Assembly (NCBI RefSeq): GCF_030915525.1
Contig: NZ_CP133269.1
Span: forward strand, 955,001-1,019,000
Origin: Neobacillus sp. PS2-9
GTDB lineage: Bacteria; Bacillota; Bacilli; Bacillales; Cytobacillaceae
Direction: 5' to 3'
DNA length: 64,000 nucleotides
The translations under genes were made by a program, and so were the position numbers. The first letter of the stretch is position 1. Every line of letters starts with the position of its first letter. The notes below the pieces were generated by a model. The model saw nothing but the letters and a program-made list of their open reading frames with translations, ran no database searches and was not told the origin of the DNA. Positions 51,005 to 60,666 of the stretch are shown piece by piece.

Positions 51005-51056
51005 TACCGTTCGTTTCAATCGGACTAATTAAACCATTTATAAGGAGAGATATTAA

Positions 51057-52355
<1,299 letters not shown>

Positions 52356-52366
52356 TTTTTATATTC

Positions 52367-52397
52367 AAAGGCACTCCGCATTCCGGGGTGTCTTTTC
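52367..52397 (+). terminator. Terminator of glycolytic operon
   Basis: AAAGGCACTCCG pairs imperfectly (G-U) with CGGGGTGTCTTT around CATTC, followed by a short T run. Confidence 0.78.
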
Positions 52398-52434
52398 ATA
52401 ATGTAATGTTTAAAATTCGACTTAGAGAATTGTC

Positions 52435-52552
52435 CAGCTACAGCGCCTAGCCCCTCGGGTCAAATAACCTTCGGCAATAAAAGTCAAAGAGCGACTTTTC
52501 TTGCCGAAGAACATTTGCCTGTCGGGGCTGAACGAGGCGCTTACGCTTTTCT
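52435..52552 (+). repeat. Dispersed hairpin repeat, copy 2
   Basis: Nearly identical and in the same orientation as 24281-24395, with the same nested inverted repeats. Here the copy sits directly after the eno terminator. Confidence 0.85.
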
Positions 52553-52620
52553 TACTACCACAAATATACAATTTGTGGTATTTTTCATATAGATAGGAAA
52601 AAATTTTGGGAGTTGATTAT

Positions 52621-53538
52621 TTGAAACGTTTATTAGATTGTACAGCTGCTGATTTTGAAAAAATGACAGGAAAAGAATTGAAGCAAAGTATTCTCGCATC
52701 AGAGGGAAGAACGATTGTGGCGGAAGTAATCGGAAGCATTACCCCATATTATCCTGCCGTGACCAATGCAGAAATGGCCGCCGCATTTGGAGCAGACCTC
52801 ATCTTATTAAACTTCTTTGATGTGTTTAATCCGACAATGGAGGGATTACCTGAAGTGGTGCCTGACACCATTGTGCGCACCCTGAAAAAGCTTGTAGGCC
52901 GTCCCATTGGTCTAAATTTAGAGCCAGTAGATCTTACAGCGAAGCAGGTTGAAGCTTTAATTGAATTACCTGAAGGAAGATTGGCTACTGAAAAATCACT
53001 ACAAAAGGCAAAAGAACTAGGCTTTGATTTTGTCTGTCTGACAGGAAATCCTAAAACAGGCGTATCGAATGCAGAAATTACAAAAGCTATTCAAGTGGCC
53101 CGAACCGTTTTCGGCGAAGACGGATTGATTATTGCTGGGAAAATGCATAGTGCAGGTGTTGCTGGTGAGGTAGGTGGCAGCTTGATGTCAACCGAAACCT
53201 TACATTCCTTTATCGAAGCAGGAGCAGACATCATCCTCATTCCATCACCAGGGACGGTGCCAGGCTTTACGATTGAAAGAACAGCCAAGCTAGTCGATAG
53301 TGTCCACGAAAAGGGAGCACTTGCGATTTTGACAACAGGAACAAGCCAAGAAGGTTCAGATGAAGCAACCGTTAAACAGATCGCCTTAAATAGTAAAATG
53401 GCCGGTGCCGATTTATATCATATCGGTGATGCAGGAGCAGCGGGAATAGCGATCCCAGAAAACATCACATCCTACTCGATTGTAGTAAGAGGAAAGCGGC
53501 ATACATACGTCAGAATGGCCTCCTCCATCCTAAGATAG
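52621..53538 (+). CDS. Unassigned TIM-barrel-like protein
   Basis: 305 residues from TTG 52621 (eight bases after GGGAG). No signal peptide or membrane span. Alternating beta strands and helices suggest a TIM barrel: TIVAEVIGSI, ADLILLNFFDVFNPTMEGLP, PIGLNLEPVD, DFVCLTGNPKTGVS, IAGKMHSAG, AGADIILIPSPGTVPG and ALAILTTGTSQEGSD. It resembles DUF7916-type proteins, a distant relation of the phosphoenolpyruvate mutase fold, but I cannot name substrate or reaction. It lies between eno and secG, away from any pathway partner. One segment (EVVPDTI) is encoded by the repeated 13-mer GGTGCCTGACACC. Confidence 0.7.
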   Translation: MKRLLDCTAADFEKMTGKELKQSILASEGRTIVAEVIGSITPYYPAVTNAEMAAAFGADLILLNFFDVFNPTMEGLPEVVPDTIVRTLKKLVGRPIGLNLEPVDLTAKQVEALIELPEGRLATEKSLQKAKELGFDFVCLTGNPKTGVSNAEITKAIQVARTVFGEDGLIIAGKMHSAGVAGEVGGSLMSTETLHSFIEAGADIILIPSPGTVPGFTIERTAKLVDSVHEKGALAILTTGTSQEGSDEATVKQIALNSKMAGADLYHIGDAGAAGIAIPENITSYSIVVRGKRHTYVRMASSILR

Positions 53539-53581
53539 GGGACAGTCCCCCGGCGCTTTAACGCAGTGGGGGAATGTCCCC
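53538..53581. repeat. GGGGACA/TGTCCCC hairpin
   Basis: A stem of about 14 pairs (GGGGACAGTCCCCC against GGGGGAATGTCCCC) begins within the last codons of the upstream gene; no T run follows. It resembles short dispersed palindromes of Bacillaceae and may protect the 3' end of the RNA. Confidence 0.65.
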
Positions 53582-53660
53582 AGAATTGTATTGTCTAATG
53601 GGAAATAATATGGTAAATTTAATATACTGTGAACTGTACGTCTAACAGGAGGTGGCTTAC

Positions 53661-53894
53661 ATGCATGCATTGGTCGTAACATTATTAGTTATCGTAAGTA
53701 TTGGTCTTATTGCGGTTGTTTTACTTCAATCTGGTAAGAGCGCTGGATTATCTGGTGCCATTTCTGGTGGTGCTGAATCCCTATTCGGCAAACAAAAAGC
53801 ACGTGGAATCGATTTGATTCTACATCGTATCACGATTGTATTATCAGTATTATTCTTCATACTTGCGCTTGCTGTTACTTACTTTAAAATCTAA
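53661..53894 (+). CDS. secG: Preprotein translocase subunit SecG
   Basis: 77 residues with two membrane spans joined by the conserved [28 protein letters not shown] loop (quoted here as its [11 protein letters not shown] core). It assists SecYE in protein export. ATG 53661 follows GGAGGTGG. Matches the 76-residue B. subtilis SecG and its place before est-rnr-smpB-ssrA. Confidence 0.97.
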   Translation: MHALVVTLLVIVSIGLIAVVLLQSGKSAGLSGAISGGAESLFGKQKARGIDLILHRITIVLSVLFFILALAVTYFKI

Positions 53895-53905
53895 TATAAA
53901 CACTC

Positions 53906-53935
53906 AAACCTGGCCAACCAGCCAGGTTTTTTGTT
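53906..53935 (+). terminator. Terminator after secG
   Basis: AAACCTGGC (53906-53914) pairs with GCCAGGTTT (53921-53929), then T6. Confidence 0.93.
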
Positions 53936-54028
53936 TTATCTGAATAGACAAAGTCGTTTTTCTGGAATGTTCACCACGTCATTGCTTAAACTATACTAAG
54001 TGAATTGAAATAAAAGGAGTTTTTTAAA

Positions 54029-54775
54029 ATGAAAGTTGCTTCACCGAAACCATTTACCTTTGAAGGAGGAAAGCGAGCGGTACTGCTGCTCCACGGTTTC
54101 ACTGGAAACTCGGCTGACGTCCGGATGCTGGGACGTTTTTTAGAAAAGAAAGGCTATACCTGCCATGCACCTCACTACAAGGGGCATGGGGTGCCACCTG
54201 AGGAACTAGTACATTCTGGACCAAAAGATTGGTGGCAAGATGTCATGGCTGGCTATGAATTTTTAAAAAATAAAGGGCATGAGGAAATTGCAGTAGCCGG
54301 ACTGTCTCTTGGCGGCGTATTTTCCTTGAAATTGGGTTACACTGTACCTATAAAGGGTATTGTACCGATGTGTGCCCCAATGTATATAAAAAGTGAAGAG
54401 GTTATGTACGAAGGAATCCTCGAGTATGCTCGCGAATTTAAAAAGCGTGAAGGAAAATCAGACGAGCAAATCGAAATGGAAATGGAAGACTTTAAGAAAA
54501 CTCCAATGAGGACATTAAAGGAGCTTCAGGCATTGATTGCTGATGTTCGCGAAAATGTGGACATGATTTATGCCCCAACCTTCGTCGTTCAAGCACGCCA
54601 CGACCACATGATTAATACGGACAGTGCAAACATTATTTACAATGAAATCGAGTCAGTTACAAAGGATATAAAATGGTATGAAGAATCTGGACATGTAATA
54701 ACGTTAGATAAAGAACGTGATAAGTTACACGAAGATGTCTATGCTTTTTTAGAAAAACTTAACTGGCATGATTAA
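54029..54775 (+). CDS. est: Carboxylesterase (Est30/YvaK type)
   Basis: 248 residues of an alpha/beta hydrolase. Oxyanion segment [12 protein letters not shown], nucleophile Ser93 in GLSLGG, acid in ARHDHMI and catalytic His in SGHVITLD. It hydrolyses short-chain esters. The place between secG and rnr matches B. subtilis yvaK. ATG 54029 follows AAAAGGAG. Confidence 0.95.
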   Translation: MKVASPKPFTFEGGKRAVLLLHGFTGNSADVRMLGRFLEKKGYTCHAPHYKGHGVPPEELVHSGPKDWWQDVMAGYEFLKNKGHEEIAVAGLSLGGVFSLKLGYTVPIKGIVPMCAPMYIKSEEVMYEGILEYAREFKKREGKSDEQIEMEMEDFKKTPMRTLKELQALIADVRENVDMIYAPTFVVQARHDHMINTDSANIIYNEIESVTKDIKWYEESGHVITLDKERDKLHEDVYAFLEKLNWHD

Positions 54776-54802
54776 TAAAGCACCCATAAAGGAGGGATTG
54801 GC

Positions 54803-57175
54803 TTGGAAGATTACATCCAAAAGCATGTTGACCGGCTTTTGCAATATATGAGGGATGAGGCCTACAAACCATTAACAGTCCAAGAGCTTGAAGAAGCATT
54901 TGGTATTCAGGATTCTAGTGACTTTAAAGAGTTTGTAAAGGCTCTTGTTCAAATGGAAGAAAAGGGTCTAGTTGTACGCACACGCAGCAATCGGTATGGC
55001 CTACCGCAAAAAATGAACTTAATTCGCGGTAAACTGATTGGTCATGCGAAAGGATTTGCGTTTGTCACCCCTGATGAACCAGGAATGGATGACATTTTTA
55101 TTCCGCCAAATGAAACAAATACCGCAATGCATGGAGATATCGTTCTCGCTCGCGTTTCTTCGGAAACATCTGGGCAGCGCCGGGAAGGAAGTATCATCCG
55201 CATCATTGAACGCGGCGTTCAGCAGGTAGTAGGAACTTATGTTGAAAGCAAAAGCTTTGGCTTTGTGATTCCTGATGATAAAAAGTTCGCCAGCGACATC
55301 TTTATTCCAAAGTCAGCTTCTAAAGGAGCGGTTGAGGGACATAAGGTAGTCGTCAAGCTTGTTACATATCCTGAAGGGAGAAAAAGTGCTGAAGGTGAAG
55401 TTATAACCATTCTCGGTCATAAAAATGACCCAGGCGTGGACATCCTGTCTGTCATACATAAGCACGGACTTCCTATGGCTTTCCCTGACGATGTACTGCA
55501 ACAAGCAAATGAGGTGCCTGACACCATCGATGAAAGCGAATTAAAGAACCGCCGTGATTTACGGAACGAAACCATTGTTACCATTGATGGTGCCGATGCA
55601 AAGGACCTTGATGATGCGGTAACCGTTTCAAGGCTAGAAAATGGCAACTATAAGCTCGGGGTTCACATTGCCGATGTCAGCTATTATGTTAAAGAAGGTA
55701 CACCAATCGATGTAGAGGCGGAAGACCGGGCAACCAGTGTGTATTTAGTAGACCGCGTAATTCCGATGATCCCGCACCGTTTATCGAATGGAATTTGCTC
55801 ATTAAATCCAAAAGTAGACCGACTGGTTTTATCCTGTGAGATGGAAATTACATCAGATGGCGCTGTTGTTTCACACGAGATTTTCCAAAGTGTCATTAAA
55901 ACAACAGAGCGTATGACCTACTATGATGTGAATATGATTCTTGCGGAACAGGATGAAGAAACTAGGGCAAGATACGAATCGCTTGTCCCAATGTTCGAAA
56001 TGATGGAAGAGTTGGCCGCCATCCTACGAAATAAACGGATGAACCGAGGCGCCATCGACTTTGATTTTAAAGAATCAAAGGTGCTGGTGGATGAAGAAGG
56101 AAAACCGACTGACGTCGTCCTTCGTGAGCGTTCAGTAGCTGAGCGTCTAATTGAAGAGTTTATGTTAGCTGCCAATGAAACGGTAGCGGAGCACTTCCAC
56201 TGGATGGAAGTACCGTTTATTTACCGTATTCACGAGGATCCGAAGGAAGATAAGCTCAGGAAATTTTTCGAGTTTATCACGAACTTTGGTTACATCGTAA
56301 AAGGGACAGCCAACGATGTTCACCCTCGAGCGCTTCAAGAAATTATTGAAGAAGTTCAAGGAAAGCCGGAAGAAATGGTTGTTTCGACCGTTATGCTACG
56401 TTCGATGCAACAGGCAAAATATAATCCAGAAAGCCTGGGACATTTCGGCTTATCAACGGAATTTTACACCCATTTCACGTCGCCGATTCGTAGATATCCG
56501 GATACTATTGTCCACCGCTTAATTCGCACCTATTTAATTGAAGGAAAGCTTGATGAAAGGACAAGGGAAAAGTGGAATGCCCGCTTACCTGAAATTGCCG
56601 ATCATTCTTCAAAAATGGAGCGTCGTGCTGTCGATGCCGAGCGTGAAACGGATGAGTTGAAGAAAGCGGAATACATGGAAGATAAAATTGGTGTCGAATA
56701 CGATGGCATTATTAGCTCGGTAACCAATTTTGGAATGTTTGTTGAGCTACAAAATACGATAGAAGGTCTCGTTCATGTCAGCTATATGACCGACGACTAT
56801 TACCGTTTTGATGAGCGTCATTATGCGATGATCGGTGAACGGACAGGAAAAGTGTTCCGAATTGGGGATGAAATTACCGTTCGTGTCGTAAAAGTCAATA
56901 AAGACGAGCGTTCGATTGATTTTGAAATCGTCGGCATGAAGGGTACCCGCAGAGAGCGGACAGAGACACCGAAGGTTTTCAAAACGGGTAGTGAAACGAA
57001 AAAGCCGCGCCGGAACAAGCAGCAAGAAGGTGGCGGTGGTCGTAATCGCGACCGCAATAAGTCGGAACCTGGTGGCAGCACTGGCACTGGCACCGGGCAG
57101 GGTCAAAAGAAGAAGAAACGCAAGTTTTACGACAACGTACCAAAATCGAAGAGTACAAAACGAAAAAATAAATAA
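54803..57175 (+). CDS. rnr: Ribonuclease R
   Basis: 790 residues. An N-terminal winged helix (about 1-70) is followed by two cold-shock-like domains, the RNB catalytic domain ([12 protein letters not shown] holds the metal Asp residues), an S1 domain ([18 protein letters not shown]) and a basic, Gly/Lys-rich tail. RNase R degrades structured RNA 3' to 5', including faulty mRNA freed by tmRNA-SmpB, encoded just downstream. Start TTG 54803 follows AAAGGAGGG. Confidence 0.98.
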   Translation: MEDYIQKHVDRLLQYMRDEAYKPLTVQELEEAFGIQDSSDFKEFVKALVQMEEKGLVVRTRSNRYGLPQKMNLIRGKLIGHAKGFAFVTPDEPGMDDIFIPPNETNTAMHGDIVLARVSSETSGQRREGSIIRIIERGVQQVVGTYVESKSFGFVIPDDKKFASDIFIPKSASKGAVEGHKVVVKLVTYPEGRKSAEGEVITILGHKNDPGVDILSVIHKHGLPMAFPDDVLQQANEVPDTIDESELKNRRDLRNETIVTIDGADAKDLDDAVTVSRLENGNYKLGVHIADVSYYVKEGTPIDVEAEDRATSVYLVDRVIPMIPHRLSNGICSLNPKVDRLVLSCEMEITSDGAVVSHEIFQSVIKTTERMTYYDVNMILAEQDEETRARYESLVPMFEMMEELAAILRNKRMNRGAIDFDFKESKVLVDEEGKPTDVVLRERSVAERLIEEFMLAANETVAEHFHWMEVPFIYRIHEDPKEDKLRKFFEFITNFGYIVKGTANDVHPRALQEIIEEVQGKPEEMVVSTVMLRSMQQAKYNPESLGHFGLSTEFYTHFTSPIRRYPDTIVHRLIRTYLIEGKLDERTREKWNARLPEIADHSSKMERRAVDAERETDELKKAEYMEDKIGVEYDGIISSVTNFGMFVELQNTIEGLVHVSYMTDDYYRFDERHYAMIGERTGKVFRIGDEITVRVVKVNKDERSIDFEIVGMKGTRRERTETPKVFKTGSETKKPRRNKQQEGGGGRNRDRNKSEPGGSTGTGTGQGQKKKKRKFYDNVPKSKSTKRKNK

Positions 57176-57181
57176 TCGCGG

Positions 57182-57212
57182 AAAGGGAGCCTTAAGAACG
57201 AGGCTCTCTTTC
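57182..57212 (+). terminator. Terminator-like hairpin after rnr
   Basis: AAAGGGAGCC pairs with GGCTCTCTTT (one G-U); the T run is short, so read-through into smpB is likely. Confidence 0.65.
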
Positions 57213-57268
57213 AATTGTAGTCGCTTGTCTGTTCTGTTAAAATGAATGGTAAGATGAGGTGAAAATCG

Positions 57269-57736
57269 ATGCCAAAAGGTGAAGGGAAGGTAGTCGCGCA
57301 AAACAAAAAGGCTTACCATGACTACTTTATCGAAGAAACATATGAAGCGGGTATTGTTCTACAGGGAACAGAGATTAAATCCATTCGTGCGGGAAAAGTG
57401 AATCTCAAGGATGCTTATGCTAGAATTCAAAATGGTGAAGCTATTCTTTTTGGAATGCATGTCAGCCCCTATGAACAAGGAAATATTTTTAATCATGACC
57501 CATTACGAACACGTAAGCTATTACTTCACAGACGTGAAATCAATAAGCTGATTGGGGAAACGAAAGAGGCAGGATATGCTTTAGTTCCATTGAAGCTTTA
57601 TTTAAAAAATGGTTTCTGTAAGGTTTTACTAGGGTTAGCAAAGGGTAAGAAGAATTATGATAAGCGTGAAGTGTTAAAGCAAAAAGAGGCGAAGCGTGAA
57701 ATTGAACGAGCATTCCGCGATCGTCAGAAGATGTAA
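57269..57736 (+). CDS. smpB: SsrA-binding protein SmpB
   Basis: 155 residues. [25 protein letters not shown] and HVSPYEQGN are the OB-fold tmRNA-binding core; [22 protein letters not shown] is the C-terminal helix that reads the empty mRNA channel. It brings alanyl-tmRNA to stalled ribosomes. ssrA lies directly downstream. Confidence 0.98.
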   Translation: MPKGEGKVVAQNKKAYHDYFIEETYEAGIVLQGTEIKSIRAGKVNLKDAYARIQNGEAILFGMHVSPYEQGNIFNHDPLRTRKLLLHRREINKLIGETKEAGYALVPLKLYLKNGFCKVLLGLAKGKKNYDKREVLKQKEAKREIERAFRDRQKM

Positions 57737-57788
57737 GGCTGTGGGTTCCAATTTCTTAAGCTGGAAATTATTTTACAGATTGTTACAA

Positions 57789-57816
57789 TTGAAAAATGTT
57801 TTGAGTGTGTTATAAT
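57789..57816 (+). promoter_or_regulatory. Probable ssrA promoter
   Basis: TTGAAA (57789-57794), 16 bases, TATAAT (57811-57816) with TG-rich extension. Transcription would start near 57823, leaving a leader of about 100 bases before the mature tmRNA 5' end. Confidence 0.7.
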
Positions 57817-58011
57817 AAGTTTGTCGCTAAGAGACGCGACATTAACTTTTGCTCTTACAAACGTTCGAGCAATCCTAACGTCTGATGCAGAAACCTTTAA
57901 TTAGATTTCAGCTCATTTTATAATGGGGACGCTACGGATTCGACAGGGGTAGTTTGAGCTTAGGTTGCGAGTCGAGGGGATCGGCCTCGTTAAAACGTCA
58001 AAGCCATAACT

Positions 58012-58047
58012 GGCAAAACTAACAACAACTTCGCTTTCGCAGCTTAA
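58012..58047 (+). other. tmRNA proteolysis-tag reading frame
   Basis: Starting at the resume codon GGC (58012) the frame reads GKTNNNFAFAA and stops at TAA 58045-58047. With the Ala carried by tmRNA the tag is AGKTNNNFAFAA, ending in the two small residues recognised by ClpXP. It matches the GK(T/S)N...AA form of Bacillus tags. Confidence 0.9.
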
Positions 58048-58265
58048 TACTGCATAGCGGTTCCTCCCTCCATTGCCCATGTGGTAGGGTAAGGGACTCA
58101 CTCTAAGTGGGCTACGCCGGATTCCACCGCCTGAGGATGAAGGAAGAGAACAACCAGGCTAGCTGACCGGACGCCGGTCGATAGGCAAATGGATCAGTGA
58201 AACGCCAATATATCGACTACACTCGTAGATGCTTAAGTGCCGATATCTTTGGACGCGGGTTCGAT

Positions 58266-58544
58266 TAGTAATTAGTCGCCTTATGTGGTAACACATAAGT
58301 GAAAATTCGGCTTTATCGGTGAAACCTAAGTCGCACAATTTGCGATAGGGCAATGCCGAGCGGTATGTGGAGCAATCCAACAGCCGTGTATCGACTCATA
58401 GGCTGCCATGCTTAGATGGTAGTACTAGGATGCGAAATCCATACCTTGAAGAGGTAAATTTACGTTTCGCATAAGACGCCGAGGGACCTGTTGAGGCAGG
58501 TTCAAGATATAGTCAGTGCCATGACGAAAGCATGGAAAAGCACG
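58266..58544 (+). mobile_element. Group I intron (IA-like) in ssrA
   Basis: A 279-nt intron without an open frame. P1: exon CGAT plus intron TA (58262-58267) pairs with TAGTCG (58273-58278), with the required U-G at the 5' splice site. P2: CTTATGTG/CACATAAG with a GUAA tetraloop (58280-58299). P3: TCGGC (58307) with GCCGA (58478). P4: TCGG (58316) with CCGA (58356). P5: CCTA/TAGG and TCGCA/TGCGA. P7: GACT (58393) with AGTC (58511), inside the classic AAGATATAGTC. Hairpins at 58403-58422 and 58430-58472 fit P7.1/P7.2 of subgroup IA. P8 ACCTG/CAGGT; P9 GTGC/GCAC. Terminal G is 58544. Confidence 0.93.
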
Positions 58545-58577
58545 TCCCGCCGTCTCCACCATACATAGGTGGATAAC

Positions 58578-58606
58578 AAGATCAGCAGAAATGCTGGTCT
58601 TTTTTA
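58578..58606 (+). terminator. Terminator of ssrA
   Basis: AAGATCAGCA (58578-58587) pairs with TGCTGGTCTT (58592-58601), GAAA loop, then T run. Confidence 0.92.
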
Positions 58607-58972
58607 TATCTGAAAAAAAGTTTCTTCAATAGCTAATTTCTTTTTGAGTAATAATGAACTGTATTTGCCGTTGCGAGGTGTAACTTTCTCATAATTATCG
58701 AGTATCCAAAGAGCGCGGTTTCTTTTTTTATCTACACGAAGGTAGGGAAGAGTTTGCTTCAGAGTTGATAAAACTAGTTCTTTTTTCTTTATGATTAATG
58801 TGTAGGAATCTTTATGCCTGTCGGGATTATAGTTCTTTTTATTGTTAATTGTCCCTCCAATTAGAGTATGTACATAAGATAACAGTTCTTTATCTGTTGA
58901 AGCAATTGTAATACAGGGACGCCGATGTTCTTTTTTATGTATTCTGGTTAATGTGATTGTTCCCTCTCCATC
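58604..58972 (-). pseudogene. LAGLIDADG homing endonuclease remnant
   Basis: On the reverse strand an uninterrupted frame of 122 codons runs from 58972 to a TAA at 58604-58606. It begins IDGEGTIT (with Ile at 58975), the second half of a LAGLIDADG motif, and continues with ITIASTDKELLSYVHTLIGG, SYTLIIKKKELVLSTL and ILDNYEKVTPRNGKYS, all typical of single-motif LAGLIDADG enzymes. Directly upstream is an in-frame TAA, and I find no start codon with a ribosome-binding site or first half of the motif, so the gene is truncated. Its end overlaps the ssrA terminator. Such enzymes spread group I introns; the target here would be the unsplit ssrA T-loop. This link is inference from position. Confidence 0.8.
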
Positions 58973-59059
58973 AATTTAACTATCAACTTTAAGTAAAAAT
59001 GTCTAAATGACCGTAGTAGTTCTGAAAAAAATCGAGAGCGGTAAATAGAGAGAGGATAT

Positions 59060-59188
59060 ATGTCGGCAACAGGAAAAAAGCTGAGATCAGTCACTCCGAA
59101 AAGGAAAGTACTTGATTTACATTATCAAATCCTATACAATCAACTTACCAAAAAGCGGAAGGGTGACCTTGTAACGATGATCTTTTAA
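59060..59188 (+). CDS. Possible small basic protein
   Basis: ATG 59060 follows AGAGAGGA at six to seven bases and opens a frame of 42 residues (MSATGKKLRSVTPKRK at the start), rich in Lys and Arg, ending at TAA 59186-59188. A hairpin with a T run follows at once. I recognise no family and no promoter. Either a real small protein or chance within decayed DNA next to the endonuclease remnant. Confidence 0.35.
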   Translation: MSATGKKLRSVTPKRKVLDLHYQILYNQLTKKRKGDLVTMIF

Positions 59189-59248
59189 TCCTATTTTAGA
59201 TGAAAAAAATCGTGATAAATACGATCGTTTTTTCTTGGATAGGATTAG
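59186..59248. terminator. Nested hairpin with T run
   Basis: The outer arms AATCCTAT (59187) and ATAGGATT (59240) enclose ATCGT (59209)/ACGAT (59221) followed by CGTTTTTT. It could end transcription from either side. Confidence 0.65.
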
Positions 59249-59322
59249 TCTGTACTTTTATACAAGTCGGAAAGATCATTACTTCCCCATCAATTAGGGG
59301 ATAGAATGTCACTCGAATATTG

Positions 59323-59359
59323 TATAGTACTGCCTCCTGTCCAAAAATTAAGCAGGAGG
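59323..59359 (+). promoter_or_regulatory. RBS-sequestering hairpin before the MFS gene
   Basis: CCTCCTG (59333-59339) pairs perfectly with CAGGAGG (59353-59359), burying the Shine-Dalgarno of the gene starting at 59367. A -10-like TATAGT at 59323-59328 would place the RNA start at the hairpin. TTTTT follows the stem, so it could also act as an attenuator. Confidence 0.6.
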
Positions 59360-59366
59360 TTTTTAT

Positions 59367-60623
59367 ATGGATTTAACCAATAAAGAAGTAACACCCTCAT
59401 CAACAGGCAACTTATTCCGAAACAGAGTATTTTTAGCCATCATCATGTCTGGACTATTCCTTCAAATCGGAATTTGGGTCCGGAACTTTGCTGTTTTACT
59501 TTTTGTTATGGATCAAACAAATGGGGATGCATTCGCCGTTTCCATGATTTCAGTCGCTGAATTTGCACCAATCTTCATCTTTTCCTTTATCGGCGGAACC
59601 TTTGCAGACCGCTGGGCACCGAAAAAAACGATGGTGTGGTGTGATATTTTAAGTGCTATATCAATATTTGTTGTGCTGATTACCCTAGTATTTGGCACAT
59701 GGAAAGTAGTATTTTTCGCTACATTAATCTCAGCCATACTCTCACAATTCTCCCAGCCATCAGGGATGAAATTGTTTAAAATGCATTTGTCAGAAAGCCA
59801 AGTCCAAAGTGCAATGTCGGTATATCAAACGGTTTTTGCTCTTTTCATGGTATTAGGACCGATTATTGGCACATTCGTCTTTCAATCGTTTGGAATTGAC
59901 GTCAGCATCGCTGTTACTGGTGTAGCCTTTTTGCTTTCTGCAGGGGCACTTGCTTTCCTTCCAAAAGACCGTCCAATGGAGGAGGCAGGAGAATCTACCT
60001 TGCTACAAGAGATGAAAAGTGGAATAAAGTATGTTTTAGGAAAAAGAGAATTAAGTCTATTAGGCCTGTGCTTTATGGCTGCAGGACTTGGAGTAGGATT
60101 TATTAATCCTCTAAACATTTTTCTTGTCACTGAACAATTAGACCTCCCGAAAGAGAACCTACAGTGGCTGCTTATGGTCAATGGAGTCGGAATGATCTTG
60201 GGTGGGGCTTGCGCGATGATATTTGCTAAAAATGTTCCACCACAAAGACTCCTTGTGTTTGGAATGCTCGTTAATGGTTTAGGTATTGCTGTAATGGGAT
60301 TCTCAACAAATCTATGGATTACTTTACTTGCAGAGTTTTTTAGTGGTCTCATGATGCCGTGCATTCAAATTGGAATCAACACCTTGATCTTACAAAATAC
60401 AGAAGAAGCCTTTATCGGCCGGGTTAACGGAATTCTAAGTCCATTATTCGCAGGATCAATGGTCATAACAATGAGTCTCGCTGGAGTTCTAAAAGAGCAA
60501 TTTTCCTTAGTGACAACGTTTGAAATGTCAGCCGTCTTGTTTATTATCGGCGTGTTAGTGATTTTACCGATTTACAATCAGAAAGTGCAGCCAAAGCCTG
60601 ATATCATTCAATCTACCGATTAA
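59367..60623 (+). CDS. MFS exporter, macrolide-efflux (MefA-like) type
   Basis: 418 residues with about 12 spans. The loop 2-3 motif GGTFADRWAPKKTMVWCD is the MFS A-motif variant of the Mef/MFS_3 group; QFSQPSGMKLFKMHLSESQVQSAMS after span 4 is also typical of that group. These carriers expel drugs such as macrolides by proton antiport; the substrate here is unknown. ATG 59367 lies seven bases after AGGAGG, which is paired in a hairpin, hinting at post-transcriptional control. A strong hairpin terminator follows. Confidence 0.88.
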   Translation: MDLTNKEVTPSSTGNLFRNRVFLAIIMSGLFLQIGIWVRNFAVLLFVMDQTNGDAFAVSMISVAEFAPIFIFSFIGGTFADRWAPKKTMVWCDILSAISIFVVLITLVFGTWKVVFFATLISAILSQFSQPSGMKLFKMHLSESQVQSAMSVYQTVFALFMVLGPIIGTFVFQSFGIDVSIAVTGVAFLLSAGALAFLPKDRPMEEAGESTLLQEMKSGIKYVLGKRELSLLGLCFMAAGLGVGFINPLNIFLVTEQLDLPKENLQWLLMVNGVGMILGGACAMIFAKNVPPQRLLVFGMLVNGLGIAVMGFSTNLWITLLAEFFSGLMMPCIQIGINTLILQNTEEAFIGRVNGILSPLFAGSMVITMSLAGVLKEQFSLVTTFEMSAVLFIIGVLVILPIYNQKVQPKPDIIQSTD

Positions 60624-60627
60624 AACT

Positions 60628-60663
60628 AAACCCTCTTTGAACTAACTTCAAAGAGGGTTTTTC
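60628..60663. terminator. Bidirectional terminator
   Basis: AAACCCTCTTTGAA pairs with TTCAAAGAGGGTTT around CTAAC and lies between two converging genes, with T-rich sequence on both sides. Confidence 0.92.
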
Positions 60664-60666
60664 CTA

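Larger units (their letters stand above)
57925..58561 (+). ncRNA. ssrA: tmRNA, interrupted by a group I intron in its T-loop
   Basis: The mature 5' end GGGGACG (57925) pairs with CGTCTCC before the encoded ACCA (end 58561). The gene spans 637 bases, against about 360 in B. subtilis. After removal of 58266-58544 the RNA is 358 nt and the T-arm GCGGG-TTCGATT-CCCGC is restored. Exon 1 is 57925-58265; exon 2 is 58545-58561. The tag frame lies at 58012-58047. tmRNA is charged with Ala and rescues stalled ribosomes with SmpB. Unspliced RNA lacks both the T-arm and the continuous acceptor domain, so splicing should be needed for function. Confidence 0.96.

Noticed and set aside
57919..57924. TATAAT touching the tmRNA 5' end as its promoter
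   Set aside because: A start from it would fall inside the mature RNA; the box at 57811-57816 with a -35 is better.
58159..58380. Reverse-strand 73-codon frame in ssrA
   Set aside because: It runs across the tmRNA exon and intron, with no start signal; a by-product of structured RNA sequence.
58266..58544. Assembly error or random insertion in ssrA
   Set aside because: The insert has exact group I intron borders and a complete set of paired elements, which chance or misassembly would not give.
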